Made by a program: the position numbers and the translations under genes | Notes under the pieces: model-generated | What the model saw: the letters and a program-made list of their open reading frames with translations, nothing else | Databases searched by the model: none | Told to the model about the DNA's origin: nothing | Shown: piece after piece, positions 16,002 through 24,592 of the stretch | How the letters are laid out: every line of letters starts with the position of its first letter | Position numbering within the stretch: position 1 is the first letter of the stretch | Origin: Pseudomonadota bacterium | GTDB taxonomy: Bacteria; Pseudomonadota; Gammaproteobacteria; Steroidobacterales; Steroidobacteraceae | Direction of reading: 5' to 3' | Assembly: GCA_021807675.1 (NCBI GenBank) | Contig: JAKBCR010000024.1 | Coordinates: 1 to 32,399 of the forward strand | Length of the DNA: 32,399 bases

Positions 16002-16403
16002 TCAACTCGCCCTCTGGAAGACTTCGATCACCGGCAGGGGATTGAAGTACTCCACATGCTCGGCGACTCTGCCGTTGCGGACGCGCGTCAAAATCACATA
16101 AGCGTTCGCGTAGCGCTGGCCGGACAACAGCACCACCTCGGACCGGGCCGTGGTCACGAAAAGCTCCGGATCCTCCGTTCCCCTGATGACCACGTCGTGC
16201 CAGGCGAACCGCTCGGTGGTCCGCCACATCGCGCCGAGCGCTTCGGTGGCTCGAGAGGCTCCGCGAAGCTCGGCGGGGACCCCTGGGGGCGCGAATGGCA
16301 GGCGGATCACGACATCGTCCGCCGCCTTGGCAGGCCACCGCTCGGCCGGTCCGGTCGCGACCAGGTCGAGCCACTCTCTGATCAGCACCTTCGCGTCCGT
16401 CAC
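16002..16403 (-). CDS. SnoaL-like / NTF2-fold protein
   Basis: A small 133-aa alpha+beta cone protein of the SnoaL/ketosteroid-isomerase-like group. It begins with the typical helix (VLIREWLDLVATG), continues with WHDVVIRG and ends with strands YANAYVILTRVRNGRVAEHVEYFNP. Members act as isomerases, cyclases or small hydrolases. The start is a GTG at 16403 preceded by GAGG. It lies between a ferredoxin and an MBL-fold gene in one operon that diverges from P450 number 2, so it may process the P450 product. No catalytic residues can be confirmed without a structural alignment. Confidence 0.8.
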   Translation of the reverse strand: MTDAKVLIREWLDLVATGPAERWPAKAADDVVIRLPFAPPGVPAELRGASRATEALGAMWRTTERFAWHDVVIRGTEDPELFVTTARSEVVLLSGQRYANAYVILTRVRNGRVAEHVEYFNPLPVIEVFQRAS

Positions 16404-16453
16404 GTTGCCTCAGCCTCCAGAGCCCGATTCTCGATCGCTGGGTGCCTCAATCG

Positions 16454-16774
16454 TCAACCCTGTCTCTCCGGCAAGTGGACCACCATCCCGTCGAGATCAT
16501 CGGTCACCCGGACCTGACACGAGAGCCGGCTCCTCGAGTCGACATCATTGACGCCATCGAGCATGGACGACTCCATCTCGTCACGCTCACGCAGCTTGGC
16601 CGCCCAGGCCTCGTCGACATACACATGGCATGTCGCACAGGCACAGTTTCCGCCGCACTGAGCCTCTATGCCGGGAACGCTGTTCCTCACGGCCCCCTCC
16701 ATTAGCGTCAGTCCCGCCTCGACATCCACCACGTGCTCGGTGCCGTTGAATTCGATGTACGTAATCTTGGCCAT
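16454..16774 (-). CDS. Adrenodoxin-type [2Fe-2S] ferredoxin number 2
   Basis: A 106-aa ferredoxin paralogous to the one at 8401. Ligands are Cys40-x5-Cys46-x2-Cys49 in CGGNCACATC and Cys86 in SRLSCQ, with an extra Cys44 inside the loop. HVYVDEAW and the acidic interaction helix ([12 protein letters not shown]) are typical of P450 electron donors. I chose the ATG at 16774, giving the usual MAKITYI start; the frame runs eight codons further upstream. It diverges from P450 number 2 and heads the ferredoxin, SnoaL-like, MBL-fold operon, so it is likely the redox partner of that P450. Confidence 0.94.
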   Translation of the reverse strand: MAKITYIEFNGTEHVVDVEAGLTLMEGAVRNSVPGIEAQCGGNCACATCHVYVDEAWAAKLRERDEMESSMLDGVNDVDSRSRLSCQVRVTDDLDGMVVHLPERQG

Positions 16775-17052
16775 ATCTTCCGATTCCAGACGCCTCACCC
16801 CGAAAAGTTGCCGAGCTCTCCGCTCGTGCTAGACTGAGCCATCCTGCCACACCCGTATCCAGACCGCCATGACGACGGCTTCATCGGCGGCCGTTTTGGG
16901 GCAGCCCCAGGCGCCGGGTGTAGAAGACGGACGTGAAGTGTTGAGCGAGCGCCCCCCCTCGCTGGTAGGCTGAAACTCAGCGCCGCTTCAATGCCGAGCC
17001 GCTCGTGCGCCCTCGGGTCGGTCATGGCTCGAGCCCACCCTGGAGATCGACC
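16775..17052. promoter_or_regulatory. Divergent promoter region of ferredoxin 2 and P450 2
   Basis: This 278-bp gap contains no gene. The 10-mer CCGCTCGTGC occurs at 16820-16829 and at 16999-17008, each preceded closely by GCCGAG, one copy near each gene start. They could be regulator sites, but short GC-rich repeats are weak evidence. No clear -10/-35 pair is visible. Confidence 0.3.
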
Positions 17053-18303
17053 GTGCCTCTGATAACAGAACTCACCCTGCCCGAGCTCGCAATCGAGGAC
17101 CCGACCTTCGGCGAGGATCCCTTTTCCAAGTTCAGCGCCGCCCGCACGCAACACCCCTGGCTCGCCAGGTGCGCATACGGCTACGTGGTCACGGCCTACG
17201 CCGCCATCCGAGACCTCCTGTTGATGGACGACAAGATGCGCGGTCCCTACGACAAGGTCTTCGACCTGATGAATGCGCGCGGCTCGCGCTGGGCTCGCTT
17301 CCAGGAGGAGTCGTTGCTTGCGATCTGGGGCGAGCCGCACAAGCGGATTCGCGACGTGCTGGCGCCCATGTTCACGCCGCGCGCGGCCAACCTGCGCCGG
17401 GGACTGATGCGCGAGGTGATCACGGGCCTGCTCGATGAATGGGTGCCCAAGGGAGCATTCGATTTCGAGGAGTTCGCTTCCTATTTTCCGATCAACGTGA
17501 TGTGCAGGATGATCGGCGCCTCGCCCGATGTCATTCCCGGGATGCGCTCCTCCCTCGAGACGCTCGGCCTCAGCCTGAATCTGATTCCAAACTTCCTGCC
17601 GAAGCTGGAGCAGGCGATGCAGTTCATGGAGACCTACCTCGAGCGGCTGGTCTGCGATCGGCGCGCGGGCGAGCGCCCCGGAGCCGAGCCCGATCTCCTG
17701 GACGCGCTGATCCAGGCGAGAGACTCCGGCGGCCTCGGCGCGCAGCAGATGACGAGCTTCCTGATCTTTCTCTTCGTCGCAGGCTACGACACCTCGAAGA
17801 ACGTATTGACCATGATCATGGACCAGCTCATCGGGCGCCCCGACCTGTACGAGCGCTGCGCGGCGGACAAGCAATACTGCCAGAAAGTGGTCGAGGAGAG
17901 CCTGCGCTACCGCAATCCCGGCACCAGCTCCCGACTGGTCAACGAGCAGTTCGTGTACCGTGATGTCGTCTTTCCGAAGGATACGATGCTGTTCCTGCCC
18001 AACAGCGTATCCGGGCGGGATCCGCAGGCCGTCGACGACCCTGACACATTCGATCCGGATCGTCCGCAGCAAAACCGGCACCTGGCCTTCGGCCGCGGAA
18101 TGCACATGTGTCTCGGCCAGTACATCGCCCGCGCGCAGATCGAGGAGGGCTTCCATCTGATTGCGCAGCGCATGAGGAATCCCCGCCGGGCCGGCAAGAG
18201 CGGGGTGCGCCCGTTTCCAGGCGTGTGGGGGCTCAAAGGCCTGCCGATCGAGTTCACCCCCGCGCCCGGAAAGCTTGCGGCGTCGTACCCATCGATCGCT
18301 TGA
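17053..18303 (+). CDS. Cytochrome P450 number 2
   Basis: Soluble class I P450 of 416 aa. It has the I-helix motif AGYDTS, ExxR in EESLR, and the heme loop FGRGMHMCLG with Cys353. The start is the GTG at 17053 with GGAG seven bases upstream; this puts the heme Cys at position 353, exactly as in its paralog at 29478-30716, which supports both starts. The two share blocks such as FDFEEFASYFPI and LPIEFTPAP. The oxygen-activation segment reads Asp-Thr-Ser rather than the commoner Asp/Glu-Thr-Thr. It diverges from ferredoxin 2, and its last 50 bases overlap the end of the AraC gene on the other strand. Confidence 0.95.
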   Translation: MPLITELTLPELAIEDPTFGEDPFSKFSAARTQHPWLARCAYGYVVTAYAAIRDLLLMDDKMRGPYDKVFDLMNARGSRWARFQEESLLAIWGEPHKRIRDVLAPMFTPRAANLRRGLMREVITGLLDEWVPKGAFDFEEFASYFPINVMCRMIGASPDVIPGMRSSLETLGLSLNLIPNFLPKLEQAMQFMETYLERLVCDRRAGERPGAEPDLLDALIQARDSGGLGAQQMTSFLIFLFVAGYDTSKNVLTMIMDQLIGRPDLYERCAADKQYCQKVVEESLRYRNPGTSSRLVNEQFVYRDVVFPKDTMLFLPNSVSGRDPQAVDDPDTFDPDRPQQNRHLAFGRGMHMCLGQYIARAQIEEGFHLIAQRMRNPRRAGKSGVRPFPGVWGLKGLPIEFTPAPGKLAASYPSIA

Positions 18304-19309
18304 AGGCGCGCCCGAAACTCGTCTGCTCGGCGTATCCCAGCTGAAAGGCGATCTCATCGAGCGTGCTCTCGCTCCAGAGCAGCGCGTGCTTCGCCAGCCG
18401 GATCCGCTCCCGCTGGGTGATATCCGAGAATTTCACGCCAGCGCGCATCAGGCGCTTCTGCAGCGTGCGAACGGCGGTCCCGATCTGCTCGGCGCAATCC
18501 TTGACCGAGCAGCGGCGTGCGGGCAGGGCGCGGCGGACATATCCCTGGACCTGCTCGACCACGCCCCCAGCCGATGCGGCGGTGAGCTGCGCGAGGCAGC
18601 TTTTCAACACGTTGAACACGAGCCCGTTGGCGGTCGGCACCGGACAATCGAGGAAGTGAGTCGGAAAGGCGACCGCATTCGCCTCGGCTCTGGTGTTGAC
18701 CTTGCATCCCAGGCGGTCCTGGAGAAATTGCACCGCCGGCCGTCCGATATCGAACGTGAGACTGGCGTAACACGGGCGGAACCGCTGTCGTCCGAGCATC
18801 TGCAGCGTCTTCATGGTGAGCAGCAGACCTTGGTAATACACCTGCTCACTGCCATCGATTCCGACCGTGGTCGAAAATCTCAGCTCCGTGACGTCGCGGA
18901 TCGTCACCGTCTCCATCTCGGCTTCCGGCGAGGCGGACACGGACACGTAGTCGACGAGGCACGCGAGGGCCTCGCGCACGGTGGGCGCCGCCCGCGCCAG
19001 GGTGATCATGCAGCCATACGCATCAGGGTCCTGCCTTTCCGCGAGCCGCAGCCCGAACAGAGGCTCACGCAGGTGCCTGCTCGAGTATTCGAGCAGGCTC
19101 GCCGCGGCGGTGCACGCGATGTCCTCCTCGGGATCCTCGAAGGTCGAGGGATCGATTTCATGATGCTCGAGGAGAGCCGACGGGTCGCCCCCTAAGCTGC
19201 GCACGAGGTCGTCGTACCCTTTGAGATAACCTGCCCGCAGCCTCCCGCGCGCCGGAACCGCCCGGGACGGAAAATCATCCCCACAAATATACGGACTCTC
19301 GATGCGCAC
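18254..19309 (-). CDS. AraC-family transcriptional regulator number 2
   Basis: A 351-aa AraC regulator with an N-terminal Arabinose_bd/OruR-like ligand domain (YDDLVRSLGGDPSALLEHHE and following) and a C-terminal helix-turn-helix pair ending in LDEIAFQLGYAEQTSFGRAF and TTPQAFRA. The start is assigned to the GTG at 19309 because GAGGGGGA lies just upstream; an ATG at 19354 is possible. Its 3-prime end overlaps the P450 gene tail to tail. It diverges from PQQ dehydrogenase 1 and is a natural candidate to control that gene and, through the shared promoter block, iorAB. Confidence 0.9.
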   Translation of the reverse strand: MRIESPYICGDDFPSRAVPARGRLRAGYLKGYDDLVRSLGGDPSALLEHHEIDPSTFEDPEEDIACTAAASLLEYSSRHLREPLFGLRLAERQDPDAYGCMITLARAAPTVREALACLVDYVSVSASPEAEMETVTIRDVTELRFSTTVGIDGSEQVYYQGLLLTMKTLQMLGRQRFRPCYASLTFDIGRPAVQFLQDRLGCKVNTRAEANAVAFPTHFLDCPVPTANGLVFNVLKSCLAQLTAASAGGVVEQVQGYVRRALPARRCSVKDCAEQIGTAVRTLQKRLMRAGVKFSDITQRERIRLAKHALLWSESTLDEIAFQLGYAEQTSFGRAFKRSMGTTPQAFRARG

Positions 19310-19579
19310 AGATCCCCCTCGAATGTCGCCGTGGCTTGCGGACGACATAGGCATCGCCGCCGTGCCGCCGGATAGCGGGCCCTGGCGCCTCCTTGTGCAC
19401 GCTAGCAGCCCAATCCGCAGACCGCTCTGCACGCTGCGCCCACTCATCTGCAGGGCGCGCCTCGTTTCGGCTCTCGGCCGGCCGCACCACCCGCCTCTTC
19501 GATTCGGACGCGAACTGTCGGGACGAGCCCCCGCGACTGTGCTTCACTGGCGATCGAGTTGGTAGAGCTCGGGGGTGGC
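19310..19579. promoter_or_regulatory. Divergent promoter region of AraC 2 and PQQ dehydrogenase 1
   Basis: This 270-bp gap holds a 31-bp block at 19518-19548, TCGGGAC-N13-TGTGCTTCACT, which recurs at 24001-24031 upstream of the iorA-like gene with identical internal spacing (23 of 31 bases the same). It ends 31 bp before the PQQ dehydrogenase ATG, a suitable place for a promoter or activator site. No other gene is seen here. Confidence 0.55.
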
Positions 19580-21637
19580 ATGAAAGACCGGATCTCGCAC
19601 ACGCTTTTGGCGCCAATCGCGGCGGCCGCGATCATGGCGGCTGCGGCTCTCTCGCCTGCGCTCGCCAGGCAACAGACCCCGCCTGGCGCGGGCGCAGACT
19701 GGGTGACGGTGGGCGGCGCCTCGAGCGGCAGCGGCTACAGCCGGCTGCACCAGATCAACACCTCCAACGTGGGCAGGCTGGGACTCGCATGGTTTCTCGA
19801 CCTGCCGGGCGAGACCACGCTGGAGGCGACGCCGCTCGCGATCAACGGTGTGCTCTACTTCACCGGCAGCTACGCCAGCGTCTACGCGGTCGACGCCGCG
19901 AGCGGCAAGCGGCTGTGGAAATTTGATCCGCAGACCTGGAAATACGATCCGGCGAAGATGCGCGATGTATTTCCCGTGAACCGGGGAGTCGCCTACGCCG
20001 ATGGCCGTATCTTCTCGGGGGCAGTGGACGGCAGGCTCTTCGCCCTGGATGCGAATACGGGAAAGCTGCTCTGGAGCGCGCAGACGGTCGGTCGGCGCTC
20101 CGTGCAGACCGTCACAGGCGCTCCGTGCGTTTTCGATGGCAAAGTGCTCATCGGCAGCGGTGGTGGAGACCAAGGCGCGCGCGGTTACGTGACCGCGTAT
20201 GACGCGGCCACCGGCCGAGAGCTCTGGCGCTTCTACACGGTGCCCGGAACACCGGCGCAGAATCGGGGTGATCCGGCTCTCGAGCGCGCGGCTCGGACGT
20301 GGACGGGACCGGCCCCGAACGGCCGCAGGGGCGGAGCCGTGTGGGACAGCATCGTCTTCGATCGCAAGCTCGATCAGGTCTATCTCGGCGTGGGTAATCC
20401 CAACCCCATGGACCCCGCCATACGCAGCCCCGATGGCGGCGATAATCTCTATACCGACTCCATCGTCGCACTCGATGCCGCGACGGGCAGACTCCTGTGG
20501 GCGTACCAGGTCAATCCTCGCGATGAGTGGGACTACGATGCGACCGAGCCGATGGTCCTCGCGGAGCTCACCATCGATGGCAAGCGCCGTCCCGTGCTGA
20601 TGCAGGCACCGAAAAACGGCTTCTTCTACGTGCTCGATCGGCGCACCGGGAAGCTCCTCACCGCCGGCAAGATCGGCAAGGTGACCTGGGCCACCCGGAT
20701 CGACCTGGCCACCGGGCGGCCCGTGCAAGTGCAGAGCGCTCGCTACGACAAGAGCGGCTCCGCCGTGGTCTGGCCGAGCGCGGTCGGAGCGCACAGCTGG
20801 CAGACCATGTCATTCAGCCCGCAGACAGGCCTCGTCTACATTCCCTACATGCAGCTCGCCACGCGCTTCAGTACGCTCAAGGCCGCCTCGGGCGCGCTCA
20901 CCTTTGGCGGCGTCTCGGACGAGCTGATCGCGCCAGGCCCTGGCGACGGGAAGGGCGCCTTGATCGCGTGGGACCCGGTGCGTCAGCGGGCAGTCTGGCG
21001 GATACCGCGCTCGACGCTCTGGAACGGCGGCACCCTCGCCACGGCCGGCGACCTCGTCTTTCAAGGCACCGCCGGGGGGTACCTGTCGGCCTACGATGCC
21101 GCGAGCGGCAAGCGCCTTTGGCGATTCAATGCGGGGCTCGGCATCATCGCCGCGCCTGACAGCTATAGCGTCGGCGGCAAGCAATACATTTCGGTGCTGG
21201 TCGGCTACGGTGGCTCCGCGGCCATCGGCAGTCAGTTCATGAATGTCGGCTGGAAGTTCACCCAGCCGAGACGCCTGCTGACCTTCGCGCTAGGCGGCAC
21301 AGCGGCGCTGCCGCCGTCCCCTCCTCCCGATCCGACCGTCCATCCCGTGGACGTTCCCGGCCTGAAGCTCGACCCGGCCGCCGTGTCGGCAGGTCACGCG
21401 CTCTATCTCGCCTGCTCGATCTGTCACGGGAAGAATCTGGTCGCGGCCGGCGGGCCCGCGCCGGACCTGCGCGAGTCCCGCATCGCCATGAGCCCGGATG
21501 GCCTCTGGACCGTGCTGCACAAGGGTGCCCTCCTGTCGAAAGGCATGCCCCGATTCGGGCAGCTCACCCGCAAACAGGTGATGGACATCTATGAATACAT
21601 CAGAGCGGGAGCGCGCGCCGCGCTGGCGCATCATTAG
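19580..21637 (+). CDS. PQQ-dependent alcohol dehydrogenase with cytochrome c domain, number 1
   Basis: A 685-aa periplasmic quinohemoprotein: signal peptide (about residues 1-30, ending SPALARQ), eight-bladed PQQ propeller, then a cytochrome c domain with CSICH (612-616). Propeller W-motifs such as SVYAVDAASGKRLW repeat through the chain. The catalytic segment is DEWDYD with Asp318 and an extra Asp320; that second Asp is characteristic of lanthanide-dependent alcohol dehydrogenases. Asn273 (GVGN) is present, but the metal-binding Glu is replaced by Asp197 (GGGDQGARG), and the vicinal Cys-Cys pair before VNRGVAYADG is missing. The ATG at 19580 follows GGGGGT. It likely oxidises a primary alcohol and passes electrons to cytochrome c. 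It converges on its paralog with a 15-bp gap. Confidence 0.92.
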   Translation: MKDRISHTLLAPIAAAAIMAAAALSPALARQQTPPGAGADWVTVGGASSGSGYSRLHQINTSNVGRLGLAWFLDLPGETTLEATPLAINGVLYFTGSYASVYAVDAASGKRLWKFDPQTWKYDPAKMRDVFPVNRGVAYADGRIFSGAVDGRLFALDANTGKLLWSAQTVGRRSVQTVTGAPCVFDGKVLIGSGGGDQGARGYVTAYDAATGRELWRFYTVPGTPAQNRGDPALERAARTWTGPAPNGRRGGAVWDSIVFDRKLDQVYLGVGNPNPMDPAIRSPDGGDNLYTDSIVALDAATGRLLWAYQVNPRDEWDYDATEPMVLAELTIDGKRRPVLMQAPKNGFFYVLDRRTGKLLTAGKIGKVTWATRIDLATGRPVQVQSARYDKSGSAVVWPSAVGAHSWQTMSFSPQTGLVYIPYMQLATRFSTLKAASGALTFGGVSDELIAPGPGDGKGALIAWDPVRQRAVWRIPRSTLWNGGTLATAGDLVFQGTAGGYLSAYDAASGKRLWRFNAGLGIIAAPDSYSVGGKQYISVLVGYGGSAAIGSQFMNVGWKFTQPRRLLTFALGGTAALPPSPPPDPTVHPVDVPGLKLDPAAVSAGHALYLACSICHGKNLVAAGGPAPDLRESRIAMSPDGLWTVLHKGALLSKGMPRFGQLTRKQVMDIYEYIRAGARAALAHH

Positions 21638-21652
21638 CATGAGGCCCGGCAT

Positions 21653-23707
21653 TCAATTGTGGTGTTGCATGCTGAGCGCCTTGCGCGCCCCGGCGCGAAT
21701 GTAGTCGTAGATGTCCATGATCTGGGCGCGGCTGAGGTTGGCGAAGCGCGGCATTCCATGCTGGATCAGCGCCCCGTCGTGGACGACCGCGTAGAGACTC
21801 TGCGGGTCAAGAGCGATGGCCGAGGCCCGCAGATCGGGCGCCGGTCCGCCGTCGGATATGAGGTTCAGGCCGTGGCAGGCTGCGCAGGAACGATACAGAC
21901 TGTGACCCGCCGCGACGGCGCTCGCGTTGAGCTTCAATCCCGGATCATCGAGAGCGTGGACCGTTTCATCCGGCGGCGGTGACGGCGGCAACACGGCCTT
22001 GCCGCCGATGGCGAAGGTGAGGAGGCGCCGTGGGGCGCTGAACTTCCAACCCGCATCCATCACCGAGCCCCAGATGGCCGAGGAGCCGCCGTAACCCACC
22101 AGGATCGAGATGTACTGCTTGCCGCCGGCCATGTAGGTCATGGGTGCCGCAATCACACCCAGCCCTGCATTGAAAGCCCAGAGCTTCTTCCCGCTCCATG
22201 CGTCGTAGGCACGGATGTAGCCGTCGCCCGCGCCTTGGAATACCAGACCACCCGCCGTCGCCAATGTGCCGCCATTCCAGATGGTGTCATGCGGAACGCG
22301 CCACACCGGCTTCTGGCGCACCGGGTCCCACGCGAGCAGCGCGCCCTCGTCATCGCCCGGACCCTCATTGACGGCCTTGAGGCTCGCAAAGCCGATGTCG
22401 AATCCGCCGGGCTGCGACTTACCTGTCACCCAACGGACGCCCTCCTGCATGTAAGGCACGTACACGAGGCCGGTTTGCGGATCGAAGGACATCGTCTGCC
22501 AGCTATGCGCGCCCATGCTCCCCGGCCAAACGGTGCTCCCGGTCGTCCTGTAGTAGCGGGCGCCCGGGACCTCGACGGGACGGCCGGTCGTAAGATCGAT
22601 CCGCCTGGCCCAGGTCACCTTCCCGATTTTTTCCGCCGAGATGAGCTTTCCGGTGACGCGATCGATCACGTAGAAGAAGCCGTTCTTCGGTGCCTGCATG
22701 AGCACCCTGTGCCTTCTTCCATCGATCATGAGATCGGCCAGCACCATCTGCTGAGTGCTGTCATAGTCCCAGGCGTCTCTAGGGTTGACCTGATAGTCCC
22801 AAATGAACTTCCCCGTCTTGGCATCGAGAGCGACGATCGATGCCGTATACAGGTTATCGCCTCCCCCGGGACTGCGGATCCTCGGATCATAAGGGCCGGC
22901 ATTGCCCGTTCCGATGTAGATACGGCCCAACGCGCGGTCGAAGGTGATGCTGTCCCAGGGTCCGCCGCCAGTTCCGGTCTTCCAATACTCCCCGGACCAC
23001 GTCTTCGCGGCGCGCTCCATGGACGGATGGCCCTTGTTTTGCGCGGGCGAGCCGGGCACCGTGTAAAAGCGCCAGACCCGCTGTCCCGTCGCCTGCCGAT
23101 ACGCCGTGACATAGCCGCGCGCGCCGAAGTCGGCACCTCCGTTGCCGATGATCACCATCCCGTCGAATACCCGCGGCGCCCCGGTGACATAGTGCGCCGA
23201 GTTGCGGGAAACCGTATCCACGCTCCAGATGAGCCTGCCGGTCCTGGCATCGAACGCAAAGAGCCTCCCATCCAATGCGGCCGAGAACACCCGCCCGTGG
23301 GCGTAGGCCACTCCACGATTCGCGCCAAAGCTGTAATGCATCTTGGCGGGATCGAATTTCCAGGTCTTCGGATCGAACTTCCAGAGCAGCTTCCCGCTGA
23401 CCGCATTCACGGCATAGACCGTGGCATAGGTTCCCGTGAAATAGAGCACGCCATTCACCGCAAGAGGGGTCGCCTCCAGGGTCACCTGGCCTGGAAGATC
23501 GAGCGACCAGGCAAGTCCCAGGTTTCCGACGTTGGACCGGTTGATGCCGTCGAGCCGGCTGTATGCGGTCTCGTCGGTGTCGCCGTTGTGGCTCACCCAG
23601 TTGGCCGCCGCGGCATCCCTGTCAGTCACGGAAGCGGCGAAGGACGCCCTCCATCCACCCAGTGCGGCCATGTTGAGTACCAAGGCCCATACCAACGAGT
23701 TGCGCAT
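21653..23707 (-). CDS. PQQ-dependent alcohol dehydrogenase with cytochrome c domain, number 2
   Basis: Close paralog of the gene at 19580, in the opposite orientation. It has the same order of signal peptide (MRNSLVWALVLNMAALGG and on), PQQ propeller and C-terminal heme site CAACH. Catalytic segment: DAWDYDS, again Asp-x-Asp. Asn is present in GTGN; the metal Glu is again Asp (NGGADFGARG); the Cys-Cys pair is absent (SFGANRGVAYAHG). I chose the ATG at 23707 because it places a normal signal peptide at the N-terminus and gives 684 aa, matching the 685-aa paralog. In-frame ATGs at 23731 and 23821 exist; the latter has a better AAGGG site but would put an acidic 38-residue stretch before the signal. 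It diverges from iorAB. Confidence 0.9.
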   Translation of the reverse strand: MRNSLVWALVLNMAALGGWRASFAASVTDRDAAAANWVSHNGDTDETAYSRLDGINRSNVGNLGLAWSLDLPGQVTLEATPLAVNGVLYFTGTYATVYAVNAVSGKLLWKFDPKTWKFDPAKMHYSFGANRGVAYAHGRVFSAALDGRLFAFDARTGRLIWSVDTVSRNSAHYVTGAPRVFDGMVIIGNGGADFGARGYVTAYRQATGQRVWRFYTVPGSPAQNKGHPSMERAAKTWSGEYWKTGTGGGPWDSITFDRALGRIYIGTGNAGPYDPRIRSPGGGDNLYTASIVALDAKTGKFIWDYQVNPRDAWDYDSTQQMVLADLMIDGRRHRVLMQAPKNGFFYVIDRVTGKLISAEKIGKVTWARRIDLTTGRPVEVPGARYYRTTGSTVWPGSMGAHSWQTMSFDPQTGLVYVPYMQEGVRWVTGKSQPGGFDIGFASLKAVNEGPGDDEGALLAWDPVRQKPVWRVPHDTIWNGGTLATAGGLVFQGAGDGYIRAYDAWSGKKLWAFNAGLGVIAAPMTYMAGGKQYISILVGYGGSSAIWGSVMDAGWKFSAPRRLLTFAIGGKAVLPPSPPPDETVHALDDPGLKLNASAVAAGHSLYRSCAACHGLNLISDGGPAPDLRASAIALDPQSLYAVVHDGALIQHGMPRFANLSRAQIMDIYDYIRAGARKALSMQHHN

Positions 23708-24103
23708 GCCCGTACCGTGTCGGTTGCCCATCGAGAGAAGATGCTCGTGTTGTGTGGGTGGCGACCCCGGAAGACCGCGCCCCAATCGGTCATCCTGCCA
23801 CAATGACTCGTCCTCTGCCATGGAGAGCCCTTGCCGCCATTGCGGCCCTCGATGGACATGACTGCCCGGGCCCGAGGACTCGGCTCTACAATTCGTGCCG
23901 GTTCATCCGCACGGCACGCCCGGCCGGCGGTGCCGACCGGGAGAAGCCCGCCTCAGCGCAGCCGGCGCGGGCGCAAACTCCCGAGCCCGGCCGCGCAGTA
24001 TCGGGACAATCCGCCGACCTTGTGCTTTACTACGCGGATCAAGGCCGACCGGGACCGTACCGCAGGTATTGCGGCAACGGACCCTCACAATCTCGGAGGT
24101 TTC
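23708..24103. promoter_or_regulatory. Divergent promoter region of PQQ dehydrogenase 2 and iorAB
   Basis: This roughly 396-bp gap carries the second copy of the conserved block at 24001-24031, TCGGGAC-N13-TGTGCTTTACT, on the strand and side of iorA, ending 72 bp before its ATG. The far end also holds alternative starts for PQQ dehydrogenase 2. A strong GGAGG ribosome site precedes iorA at about 24094. No additional gene is visible. Confidence 0.55.
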
Positions 24104-24592
24104 ATGACCGCAGTCCGCTTGCGCGTCAACGGTGCGGAGCACGAAGTCGACGCGGACTCCTCGACCCCCCTGCTGTGGGTTCTCCGCGATCACCTCGGGC
24201 TCACCGGCACGAAGTACGGATGCGGTATCGGTGAGTGTGGCGCCTGCACGGTGCATCTCGATGGCACGCCGGTCCGATCCTGCATGTTGCGACTGGCCAC
24301 TCTGGCGGGTGCCGACGTCGTCACCATAGAAGGGTTGTCCGACAAGGGCGGTCACGTGCTGCAACGGCTCTGGGCCGAGATGAACGTGCCCCAGTGCGGA
24401 TATTGCCAGGCCGGCATGCTGATGGCGGCGGCTGGACTGCTGAAGCGAAACGCCCATCCCTCCGAGGACGACATCGACGCGGCGATCTCCAACATCTGCC
24501 GCTGCGGCACCTATCCGCGCATCCGTGCGGCCATCCTGCGCGCCGCGGACGCGGGCAGCGCACCGGAGGCCGGATCCCCGGAGAAGTCATGA
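24104..24592 (+). CDS. iorA: Molybdenum hydroxylase small subunit, [2Fe-2S] (IorA-like)
   Basis: A 162-aa iron-sulfur subunit of a xanthine-oxidase-family enzyme, carrying two [2Fe-2S] clusters. N-terminal plant-type cluster: Cys40, Cys45, Cys48, Cys60 ([10 protein letters not shown]). C-terminal cluster: Cys98, Cys101, Cys132, Cys134 (QCGYCQAG and ICRCGTY). It transfers electrons from the molybdenum subunit. The ATG at 24104 has GGAGG five bases upstream. It overlaps the next gene by four bases (ATGA), so both are translated together. The family includes isoquinoline 1-oxidoreductase and periplasmic aldehyde oxidases; the symbol marks family, not proven substrate. Confidence 0.93.
   Translation: MTAVRLRVNGAEHEVDADSSTPLLWVLRDHLGLTGTKYGCGIGECGACTVHLDGTPVRSCMLRLATLAGADVVTIEGLSDKGGHVLQRLWAEMNVPQCGYCQAGMLMAAAGLLKRNAHPSEDDIDAAISNICRCGTYPRIRAAILRAADAGSAPEAGSPEKS

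Noticed and set aside
16820-17008. Repeated 10-mer CCGCTCGTGC in the ferredoxin 2 / P450 2 gap as an operator pair
   Set aside because: Too short and too GC-typical, with 179-bp spacing and no symmetry; kept only as a remark in the promoter entry.
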